From contig KV748195.1 of the NCBI GenBank assembly GCA_001692895.1, positions 930,001 to 994,000 on the forward strand: DNA of 64,000 bases, given 5' to 3'. The notes under the pieces are model-generated. The model had not been told where the DNA came from. It was given only the letters and a program-made list of their open reading frames with translations, and ran no database searches. Source of the stretch: Cenococcum geophilum 1.58 (lineage: Eukaryota > Ascomycota > Dothideomycetes > Gloniales > Gloniaceae). A program made the translations under genes and the position numbers. Positions 22,897-31,564 of the stretch are shown here, one piece after another (the stretch's first letter is position 1; each line of letters starts with the position of its first letter).

Positions 22897-23466
22897 TATT
22901 ACGGCTTAGGGGTCGTTCGGTTGCAGTATGGAGGCCTCATATTCCATTTCATTCGGAGTGATTTTGTCTGCACAGCCTCAAAATTTTGATGTTCCTCTCA
23001 CCGCTCGCAAAACGCCAGAATAGCACGCTAAAATATTGGCAACTTTACCGTATACAGCTATTGAAATGGAGCTCTTGGCGTCATTTCAATATGGAGCTCA
23101 AAGCTCCCGTTACAGATTCCAGTTCAATATGGAGGCTTCATATTTGCACACGTCCGTGCAACCCGTAGAGCCACAGACGCGTGTCAAATCGGGAAGGAAC
23201 GCGTCCTTTCTGCCGGACTTTCAGTTCATATTCAATCTGACGGTTTTGCAACCGAACACACCCTTAAATAAATGCCTCTAAACCGAAGCTTAAACGAATG
23301 CTATATTACGAAGATACTAAGCTAAGGAGAAGGAAAAAGGGGTTACTAGGACTGATGTAAATAAATATATAGGGTGAGCCGCCAAGGCGCTAGCTTTAGG
23401 CGAGCCAATCGTAGGTTGGCAGAATATGGCAGAATTTGGTAGGTAATATACGATAGCGCCGTTATA
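22897..23466 (-). repeat. 5' LTR of gypsy copy B, split by a MITE
   Basis: Begins TATTACGGCTTA, is interrupted at 22909, resumes at 23264 with TTAAATAAATGCC and ends GCCGTTATA at 23466. Removing the 355-bp insert and one TTA restores a 212-bp LTR that aligns end to end with 16922-17133. Differences between the two LTRs are mainly C/T and G/A. Confidence 0.85.
22909..23263. mobile_element. PIF/Harbinger-like MITE
   Basis: A 355-bp insert with imperfect 17-bp terminal inverted repeats: the left end reads GGGGTCGTTCGGTTGCA, the right end read inverted is GGGTGTGTTCGGTTGCA (14 of 17 identical). It is flanked by a 3-bp duplication TTA (22906-22908 and 23264-23266). TTA/TAA duplications with G-rich ends are characteristic of PIF/Harbinger elements. 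The interior has repeated TATGGAGGCYTCATATT segments and no coding capacity. Its base composition is normal, unlike the RIP-degraded LTR around it, so it probably inserted later. Confidence 0.85.
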
Positions 23467-23483
23467 CCTAGGCTATAAGGCTA

Positions 23484-23622
23484 TCCCTTAATACGGCAAT
23501 TTTGGTCCTTAGGTTATTAATAAGAGTTAACTAATTAGAAAACCTAAGTTAATATAAATATTTAATTAAATCTAGTCGCGAATATAAGCGATCTTGGTAA
23601 AGGACCCTATTATATTAAGGGA
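23484..23622. mobile_element. Small Tc1/mariner-like MITE
   Basis: 139 bp bounded by perfect 10-bp inverted ends (TCCCTTAATA ... TATTAAGGGA) and flanked by TA on both sides (23482-23483 and 23623-23624), as expected for TA-target transposons. Weaker complementarity extends inward (GGTCCTT versus AAGGACC). AT-rich and non-coding. Confidence 0.6.
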
Positions 23623-23624
23623 TA

Positions 23625-24059
23625 GTTCTATATATATAAATCCTTCCTAGGCAGCTTAATATGTACTAGTAGCTATATCTTAGTAGTTTATAAACCTCTA
23701 AACTAGGGGGTTATAGCTCCTTAGTAAAGTATTAAATCACTAGCAACTACTAGGTAGTAAGAAAATAGTAAAAAAAAAGAAATCCTAACGCTTATCCCTA
23801 TCTTATTTGCAAATTATTTCTATTCTTTTACTCTCTATTATCTATTTACTAGGAGCCTAGTAGGATTTACCTCCTTTTAAAATTCCTGCGGCTATTAGCT
23901 ATCCTCTAGTAGCTATCCCTATCCTATTTATAAACGCTAGCAGTATATATAATAGGAATTGTGTAATCGACTAAGCTGCTAATAGTAGTAGTATTTACAT
24001 TTATAGTTATAGACTAGTGGTAGTTGTTGGAACGGAGACGGTTTAATACGAAATCGTAC
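23625..24059. other. AT-rich degraded stretch
   Basis: RIP-like composition with scattered short repeats such as TATCCCTATCYTATTT (two copies near 23799 and 23917). No coding signal was recognised; probably old repeat. Confidence 0.4.
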
Positions 24060-24950
24060 TATAAGGTCTTAAACTGTCAGTATTAGACATAGTGGTTTCT
24101 GGCCAGGCCGCACTGGTTATAGGGGCGGCGATACTAGTACTAAGGCGTATATATGTAGTTGTAGGGGTGATACCCAGAGGGATAGAGGTGGTAGGTAAGG
24201 CGATTAAGGCAATTAAAGTAATTGAGGTAGTGGTTTACGTTTCGGTAATGGCCGAGGTATGCGGCTCAGAAGCGGTTTCTAAGGTATCTGAGGTTTCTAA
24301 GGTATCTGAGGTATATAAGGTATAGTAGGCGTAGGGATCTTGTTTGGTATATAAAGTGTTTAAGATGTTGCAGTACTTGGGGGTGCGAGTAATGGGAGAT
24401 GGTTATAAAAGTCGGCTCTAAGTTCTGGCCATAAGCAGTCGTCCCCACGGTCCATCATTAGCTCTTCGATAGGGCAGTCTATGTCGTCTCAGTTATAGGT
24501 CTCTACACCACAGAAAGCGTATTCTACCCTATCTTTCCCGTTGCCGAAGGTATAGTAGAAGCCAGCGGCGGCAAGTTTTATCAGGGAGAGATTTTGATAG
24601 GGCCGGTTATTAGTATATAAGCTTGTACGGAAGGATATCGTCCTAAATCTAAAGGCTAGGGTTAATAGCTAAGGAGAAGGTATTAGTAGAGGAGATGCAA
24701 TTGGGCATGGCGAGAACAGCAATTCGGGGGGTGTGGAGTTGGAGAACGAGAACGAGAGTATAAAGAAGGTTGCAAAAGAGGGTGTGACAGTGGAGAGAAA
24801 GGATTCTTGTCGTTTGTAGAAGAGGTTTGTTTCTTTTTCTTTCTCTTCCCTTTGTTCCTCTCTGTAGTCATCGCCCGCGTCTTTGGAGCCATTTTGCGGA
24901 GGTGTCGATCGGAATATCAAACGATCAAAAGAATAATGACTCTGTCTCAT
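24060..24950 (-). pseudogene. Degraded gene encoding a BIR (inhibitor-of-apoptosis-type) zinc domain
   Basis: Read on the minus strand, 24658 to 24364 encodes a recognisable BIR fold: an SF-R element (TISFRTSLYT), the hallmark KLAAAGFYYT, a polar turn (GNGKDRVE), then YAFCG where CxFCG is expected, an acidic loop and a late cysteine (GDDCLWPE). Compared with BIR consensus, the first zinc cysteine is Tyr (TAC) and the zinc histidine position is Leu. One TGA at 24491-24489 stands where the conserved Trp would be. Upstream, 24892-24683 could give a basic N-terminus (MAPKTRAMTTERN) joined by an intron; downstream, a Thr-rich tail with repeats (TLETSDTLET) lies in another frame to about 24060. BIR proteins act in cell-death control or chromosome segregation (survivin/Bir1). 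As it stands it looks inactive. Confidence 0.6.
24266..24325. repeat. 18-bp tandem repeat in the BIR-gene tail
   Basis: The unit GGTTTCTAAGGTATCTGA occurs about two and a half times in tandem. On the minus strand it encodes the repeated TLET/SDTLET residues of the Thr-rich tail, arguing that the tail was once coding. Confidence 0.6.
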
Positions 24951-25330
24951 TGCAAGAGGCTCTAGAGCCTCACTATATACACTAGATAGGTGGCAAAGAC
25001 TGACGGAGACGCCGACGATGATATGTAATTGTTACCTCATTGCCACTTGATCGTCATCGCCACTTAGTAATGGGAAGGTAGGGTGACCAAAATCCGACCT
25101 AGATCGACAGGTTATTCCCCTTTTTTAATCTCCATAAGCCGGACGGAGCTTCCTAAGCCACCCAAAAGCACAGGGTAATCCCGAGATTTTGCATTAATTC
25201 TACACATAATATCCAAATAGTATGGCATAATTGGGCCGTCGAAATCGGAGGCTGCATCTGTGCGAGGTGACTTAGCCTACGAACCTACTGGTCTTCAGAT
25301 TCAGCAGAGCCAACGCATAGCGTGCGGGTG
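24951..25330. other. Normal-composition flank upstream of the BIR pseudogene
   Basis: About 380 bp with balanced base composition, the likely promoter region of the minus-strand BIR gene. It contains direct and inverted short words (CGCCGACGATG, TTGCCACTTGATCGTCATCG) but nothing diagnostic. RIP-type AT-rich sequence starts sharply at about 25350. Confidence 0.4.
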
Positions 25331-26300
25331 GGAGCTGGGGGTTGTCGAGATGTTGTGGGTAGTAGTAAAAAGTTTTATACGGGATAGTAAGATCTCGAAA
25401 ACTATTACTAACGGTACTCCTCTATAGTAAATGACTACTAGCTCTTATTTTAAGCCCACCTGTATAAAATCCTTATAGATATAAGTTAGATTTAATGTCC
25501 CTTAACTCCCTAATTAAAGATATCAATAACCTCTTATAATTGGCAAATGGATAAGTAAATATACCCCTTTCTACTCTTAGGGTAATGCGCACCCGCGGAG
25601 TATAATAGGTCACTTACTGTTAATTAATCGCACTATATAATCCTGCCTAGCAACCTAGACAACAACTATACGGTTTTATAGTTAGTGATCTATTTTAACT
25701 AGCGTGGCGTAGATCTGAGGTTAAATTTACTCTAATGCTCTAGTCCAAATCTAATATACAGTTGCCTATATAGGCTAGCCCGCCATTTTAGATCTAATTG
25801 ACGTGAGTGTTCGCGCCGGTCTAAATAGATTACTATTTACGGTCTCCTTTTTACAGACTAGTCCCCCCTAAAGAGGGCCTAGTAACTAGGGTATAAGCGG
25901 AAAAGGTACCTAGAGTATATATATATATATATATCCCGTTCGCCTTTTAGTTATAAAATTATAGTACTAGTTATAGATAAATCCCCCTTATGCTTTTAAT
26001 AAGCTCTAGGGGAGGATAGGGTATAAATAATAGCAGTTTATAGGAGATAGCGTATAGTAGAGGACGGTTAAGATATAAAAAAAAACTACTAGTGTAAGGT
26101 AATTAATAGTAGGGCCTAGCTAGGACGTAGTGAACTCTAGCTCTAGCTCTATATAAGCTAAAAAAAAAGAAGGATATAGTAGTAACTATAGAGGTCTAGT
26201 ATCTAATAGAGGTCTAGACGTAGCTGCTAAGCCATATATAGAGATAGTTAAATGGAGTTTTTTTAATCCTTTCCTCCTAATACGCTAGGGGTTTTTTCCT
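25331..26300. other. AT-rich degraded stretch
   Basis: RIP-like sequence without recognisable coding; includes an (AT)n run near 25917-25932. No gene was seen. Confidence 0.4.
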
Positions 26301-26458
26301 ATCTATCTCTCGTATGGCATAAATAGGTTATAGTCCATTTCAAATATATCGATTGTAGAGGGTATAGGCCTATAGGGCGGGATCTAGGCGATATCCTAGC
26401 GTTTATAAGGCTTTTTAGGCCTAAACTTTGGAGATTTGGCCTAAATCCTACCTGGTGC
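26301..26458. repeat. Direct repeat R, copy 1 (about 160 bp)
   Basis: From ATCTATCTCTCG to CTACCTGGTGCC, it matches 26658-26815 base for base apart from transitions. The core GGCCTATAGGGCGGGATCTA is identical in both copies. Confidence 0.75.
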
Positions 26459-26543
26459 CCCTAATAGGATAGCCCGCCGCTAGACCTAAATAGGACTATA
26501 AGTAACTAATCTAATATACATTATAAGGGAGGTGGGTAGGTAA

Positions 26544-26658
26544 AAAGAACGACCTATTAAGTGCAGTTGTAAGCAATAATGTTGTTAACCGTATTAAACA
26601 TCTAGTTGAATACCTAAGTTGTAGGGTTTTCGGCTAAGCAATGTATAGACACATAACA
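26544..26658. repeat. Repeat alpha, copy 1
   Basis: About 115 bp from AAAAGAACGACCTATTAAG to GACACATAACA. It is present again, same orientation, at 39158-39273 on the far side of the DIRS-like element and gypsy C. On the minus strand it opens with TGT like an LTR edge. Differences are transitions. Confidence 0.7.
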
Positions 26659-26815
26659 TCTATCTCTCGCACAGCACGAATAGGTTATAGTCTATTTTAA
26701 ATATATTAATTATAGAGGGTGTAGGCCTATAGGGCGGGATCTAGGCGATATCCTAGCGTTTATAAGGCTTTTTAGGCCTAAACTTCGGAGATCTGGCCTA
26801 AATTCTACCTAGTAC
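26658..26815. repeat. Direct repeat R, copy 2 (about 160 bp)
   Basis: Second copy of the repeat at 26301-26458, separated from it by a 75-bp spacer and repeat alpha. Confidence 0.75.
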
Positions 26816-26877
26816 CTACTAGCGAAGCGCCTACTACCTATAAAGAATTAAGTTAAAATGGGAGCAATTTCCGCAGT

Positions 26878-26966
26878 ATAAACTGTGTAATGAAATTAAG
26901 ACATTGTGTAAGGAAAGAAGGTAAGGAAATAGGAAGAATGGATATATATCGTTAACTTAGTTGCTT
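26878..26966. repeat. Repeat beta, copy 1
   Basis: From TAAACTGTGTAATGAAATTA to GTTAACTTAGTTGC. The same sequence lies at 39718-39750 plus 40156-40232, where it is split by the hAT-type MITE. This uninterrupted copy therefore shows the empty insertion site. Confidence 0.7.
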
Positions 26967-26986
26967 AGTCAACCACGGTCCTAGTA

Positions 26987-27124
26987 GAATTTGGCAGACT
27001 TAGTAGAATTTAGCAGAATTTAGCAGCTTTAGCAGAATTTTACAGAATTCGGCAGAATTCGGTAGACTTAGCAGAATTAGGCAGAGTTTAGTAGAATTTG
27101 GCAGACTTAATAGAACTTAGCAGA
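26987..27124. repeat. Tandem repeat of AATTTGGCAG units
   Basis: About fourteen degenerate units of 9-11 bp, consensus GAATTTGGCA, e.g. TAGAATTTGGCAGACTTAG. Related motifs are found inside the LTRs of gypsy copies A/B and element 2. It ends just before the 3' side of the DIRS-like element. Confidence 0.75.
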
Positions 27125-27249
27125 GGTTACGGATATTACTAGTATTGCGGATATTATAAATATAGGACAATCTTACGGTGGTAGGCCGAATATGGTAGAA
27201 TGCGGCAGATTGCGGTAGAATGCGGTAGGTAGCGTATGTAAGGTATTAT

Positions 27250-30200
27250 AGGGTGGTCCTGTAACAGAAAGTATAGAGTCCCTATATTAGGCTTCCCTAG
27301 CTAGTATAGGCCTACTCCGCTAGAAATACGAGTTTAATTAAAGTCGTTTAGTTTCTAAGGTGTTATAGTAAAGTTTTACCGCATTTAATGTCCATTGACC
27401 TAACTACGCTGTTTATAACTCTATAAAGCCACAGTTATACGTATGCTACGCTGTACCCCTACGGAAGGAGTAGTTAGAGTAGCTGTTAGGCAAGATACCG
27501 CTAGTGGCTAGGCGGGTTAATAGAATCTTATACACTACTAGCGCCGAAAATGCTTTATTATTAACGCTAAATAATAGATCTGATAGAGGCCGGGGGTCAC
27601 AGTTGAATAACCGTATTATTACGGCTATGGGGCATAGACAATCTCCTAGTATAGTGGCGATTTAGATATTAACGCCACTATAGGTTTTATCTATCTTACT
27701 CCGTTTTAGGTAGAAGACTATTAAATAGCTATTAGGGGCGATCCTAATATTATTATAGAGGGCCCTTGTAGTGCTAAAGTCCTTAGCTTTCCTATTTAGG
27801 TACGTAATCTCTCCTATATATAGGAAACCCGTAAACGCCATTATAAATGCCGTATCTATATTTATATCTGCTTTATAGGGTCTAGAGGTAACAATCTTAT
27901 CTAAGATGTCCTTTATAATTAGTAGTTTGGTCTTCTTAGTAGATAGGAATAGTAATATAGCCCCCGCTAGGGCCCTTTTAATAGTATAGTCTTTAAAGGC
28001 GGCGGTTAAGTGACCTAGGTTTATATGGCGAGATTAGATTACAAAGATATAGTTAGAGAGGGTTTCTGGCTTAATCCTACCTATTAGAGGGGCGGCTGTA
28101 CCGAACACTCGTTGGGCAATCTACTCCCCTAAGTTTATCCTTTTAGCTGGATACGGTAATAAACCGTTTAGGGCTAAGAAGGCCTCCCAGCTCTTAATAG
28201 TAGAGAAGTAGCCTTTTCTTATATTAGCTGCTAAGCTATGCTATATAAGTAGTAAAAAGCAATAAAACCTACTAATCTTACTCTAGAAGGTTAGGGGGGG
28301 TTAATTAAACGACTCTAGGTTAACTATAAGAGTTAGTAGCTACCTAAAGGAGAGATATTATTTTTCTGGTAAGAAGCCTTTATTTATCCGGTAAGAAGCC
28401 GTTATTTATTTAGCAAGAAGCCGTTATTTATCCGGCAAAAAGCCGTTATTTATTTGCTACTTAGGGCATAGTAATAATAATTTCTCGCGGTTAAATCGCG
28501 AGAGAGTATTAGTAAGCCTATTGTTGGCGCTGGAGACCTATATAGTTATTATAGTAATATTATTTATTATTAAGGATATAAGTATCTCTTAGAGTAATTA
28601 GTTTCTAGAACCTTTTATAATATTATTCTGGATGCCGCTGTAAGTAACTATATTGTCTGTATAAATATAGAGAGACCTATATCGCTAGACTAATGACTAC
28701 TTTTTAAATGCCTTCGCAATAGCATGTATCTCTTTTAGGTTAATATAGTTATCCGCCTAGTCTAGTAGGGAATAATAGCTAAAGGCCTAGGCCTGGGGTA
28801 GGGAAGCCGCGTAATTAGGCTAGTGGCTATTCTCTCCGCTAAAGTAGAAGCCTTTATAGCCTTTAAGTAATAAGGCGTTAGTAAATAAGTGAAACTACGG
28901 CCTCTCCTTATTATTAAAGAATAGTATACCGTTACTTAATATAAGAACCTTAAGCTAGAGGTTAAGGTCTTCTTTTAGCTCTAGGGGAAGGCGCTAGGGC
29001 ATATATCTTAATAACCTAGTAGGCCATTTTATTATAAAGTCTTATAAGGAGCAAGAGTATAAGCGCCTAAGGCGGATAACTCTTATATACTATACTAGGC
29101 GGCCCGCCAGTTGTTGGGCTTGCTATAATAATAGCTAGCCCTTCTAAAGGGCTTCGGTTACCTAATTAATAGCTTTCTATTACTTAGCTAGTAAGAGTTT
29201 TATCTCTATTGTTATGGTGTTAATAGTGTAACCTAATACTTCAGCCTCCGTACCTTTAATATTCTTAGTATTATTTTGGGGTACCCCTAGCTAGTTAGTA
29301 ACTAAGAGGTATACCTCCCTTAGTAATAGTAGTATAGTCGGACACTTGACCACGAATATAAAATTATTAAAGTAGTGCTTAATAGCGGAATTAATCTATT
29401 ATACTAGGATCTAATGGAGACCTTTAGCGAATAAGTTAAAAAGGAATGGGGCTATTTATAAGCTAAATGGTAGACAGCATTTGACGTATATAACTCCCTT
29501 CTAGATAAAGCTAAGTAGGTAACGCGACCGTACTGAAACGGGCACCATCTAGAAGGTATTTTTAATGTCTTGTTTAACTAGGTAGCAGCCTTTACTAGCT
29601 GTAATTATATATGCTAGTATAGTCTCTATCTAGGTATAGTGTAGTACTGCCTAGGCTAGGTCGATAGAGTTATTAACTAAGAAGCCTTTGGGTGAAGAGA
29701 GGTTGTAAATACAGCGGAAGCCGCTATCTGCCTTAGGCACTAGGCCTAGGGGTGAGGTAACTGTAGAGTTGGTGGCCTGTATACGGCCTAGGGCTAGGTT
29801 AATAATGATCTTTTTAGAGATAAGGTCTTCGTTATTGTATAAGGAAAGGTGGTTTTTATAGATATTAGGTAGTATAGGTAATAAGGGACCTATCTCCACC
29901 TCGTAGGTAAGGATGCCTTATAAAATTGCTGGGAGATTTTTAGGGTACCTATAAAGGAGCGTGCTCCAAGTAAGAGGTCTTAGAGGTGATAGTAAGTTAG
30001 CTAAAAAAGTCATTTATAAGTAAGTTTTAAAAAGGGGTACTGAATTAGGCCTACCTTAGAGCCTTAGCGTCTGTGGCAGGTCTATCTAAATAGTTAAACC
30101 TAGGAAGATGTCTTTATCTACTATTAAATCCTAGGACTAACTACTTATGGCAGTAAGCTACCTAGGGCATGACTTTAATGGGTGGTTTTTGTCGCATTTA

Positions 30201-31139
30201 GAGCATGCGTGGCGGTAACGATATGGATCTTCTCTATAAGCCTGCTGGTTGTTCTAGCTATAACAGGGCTTGCTAGAGGGGAGGGGAGGGAAGGTATTCT
30301 TTCGCGATCTTTTTAATGCTATACTACGGACTTTAAGTCCCTGGCTCTATGCCTTTATATTAGCTGCCCGGCAGTATAGGGCCTTAAACTAGGTAGGTAT
30401 GTCCTAGTTACTAGGCTTAAGCTAATTACAATTTATAATATACTTATAGTAGTTAAGCGCGAGGTTTAGGATAGAGGTCCAGTTATAGGTCGCGGAGTAG
30501 TCGCGGATCTTATTTATCTAGAGCAATATTCTTATATAGAGGTTGGTTGGGCATATATAAAGAGTGCTTACAATCACTACGTAGTTTATAAATCTAGTAA
30601 ACTAGACCTCCTTGTTCTTGTAGACCTTACGGCTAGTAGTAGGTCTCTTTAAAATAAGCTTTCCGTTTTTAATAGTAGCCATATTAAAAAGGTCTGGGCG
30701 GCTAGAGTGTACCTATAGATATACTAGGTTCTCTAGGCGGAAGGATCCTTTCTATATATTATAAAGGTCTCTTCTAGCTAGGCTAGGGAGGTTAAGCTTA
30801 AGCGTGCCTAAGCCTTCCGGTAGGTTATAGGACTTACTTAGTTTGTCTGCCTTAGTAGTAGAGGTGTGCTCTAGTAGGGTAGGCTGCTTTAGAGCGGCTA
30901 GCCTTGCTTAGTGAAACTCCTCTTCCTATTCCGTCTTTTGGATCCGTACCTATTCCTCCTACTCTCTTTTTTGGATCTCTAGGTTATAGAGTTATTAGGC
31001 CCTCTTGTTTTATTTCCTAGCTCTTTCTTCTAAAGATAAAACCATAGTATATTTGGTAGATAGGATAGTAGTAGATAAGGAGGTAGATAATAGGGCGGTT
31101 AAGCAAGGAGTTTTTAACTAGGTGCTATTGGCTGGAAAG
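27250..31139 (-). mobile_element. DIRS-like tyrosine-recombinase retrotransposon (degraded)
   Basis: The minus strand carries, in order: an ORF1/gag-like region (about 31040-30100) with helices such as WTSILNLALNYYKYIINCN and a zinc motif (PYRYRHACSKCDKNH) near 30200; reverse transcriptase (29899-29230) with SPLGLVPKADSGFRCIYNLS, DIKNTF, KCCLPFSL, IAPFLFNLFAKGLH and a palm box HYFNNF where HYLDDF is expected; RNase H (about 29100-28480); and a tyrosine recombinase (about 28300-27300) with NYSFRRGTA (expected H-SFRRG) near 27465 and the LYYNT nucleophile-tyrosine region near 27370. RT-RNaseH-tyrosine recombinase without a DDE integrase is the DIRS order. Stops are mostly TAG/TAA where TGG/CAG are expected. 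Gypsy C interrupts its 5' part; the rest continues from 39091. Confidence 0.75.
29651..29899 (-). pseudogene. Reverse transcriptase N-terminal fragment of the DIRS-like element
   Basis: 82-residue open slice reading GPLLPILPNIYKN... then TNSTVTSPLGLVPKADSG and FRCIYNLSSPKGFLVNN. The SPLGLVPK / R-IYNLS-P-G-VN signature matches DIRS-type rather than Ty3 or copia reverse transcriptases. The next part of the palm domain follows in the same sense after stops. Confidence 0.7.
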
Positions 31140-31564
31140 TGTAACGGAACCTTGTAGCAAGAACTACGATAGGCTCGTTATTAGGCTAGGTGTGTAGGAA
31201 ATGCAAGTACAATAGTCAACAACGTAATAATAACTGGTGGAGTAGTTGCCTAATAGATTAACTCTAATTATATTCTAAGAATTACTACAAGGAAGGAACT
31301 ATCTAGGTAGGGACTGAGGGTCCTTAAATACACAACCGTACTCCTATAAAATCCTTCTTATACGTAATGTATATCTTATACGTAAGGTATATAAGTTCCT
31401 CTCGTTCCTCTTGTTTAATATATAGCATATTATGTGACCTTGGTTACCATTCCTCGTCACATAGTTCTATTGGCTCTATTTTAGACCGTGCCTAAATTAA
31501 CCAACTAGCTTCTTCTATTTCTTCTCCAAGTAGTTATAATATTATACTTAAAGCGTCCGTAACA
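31140..31564 (-). repeat. 3' LTR of gypsy C
   Basis: 425 bp, TGTAACGGAACC to GCGTCCGTAACA, preceded by GAAAG at 31135-31139. Differences from 38666-39090 are mainly transitions, as after RIP. Confidence 0.88.

Larger units (their letters stand above)
16922..23466 (-). mobile_element. Ty3/gypsy LTR retrotransposon, copy B, with a nested MITE
   Basis: Second copy of the element at 347-6452, same orientation, with 212-bp LTRs at 16922-17133 and 22897-23466 (the latter split by the MITE at 22909-23263). The 5-bp flanks are CTTAG on the left and CCTAG on the right, a target duplication with one C-to-T change. A polypurine tract (minus strand) adjoins the left LTR at 17134. The gag-pol layout repeats copy A, with the reverse transcriptase region near 19840-20090, but decay is greater: no frame above 70 codons survives in sense. 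Many isolated ambiguous bases (N) occur at 20267-20680. Confidence 0.88.

Noticed and set aside
24092-24325. 77-codon plus-strand ORF with Val/Ser repeats
   Set aside because: It is antisense to the Thr-rich tail of the BIR-type gene, whose minus-strand reading is more protein-like.
26987-27124. CRISPR-like array
   Set aside because: Units are 9-11 bp, contiguous and degenerate, without spacers; the genome is eukaryotic.
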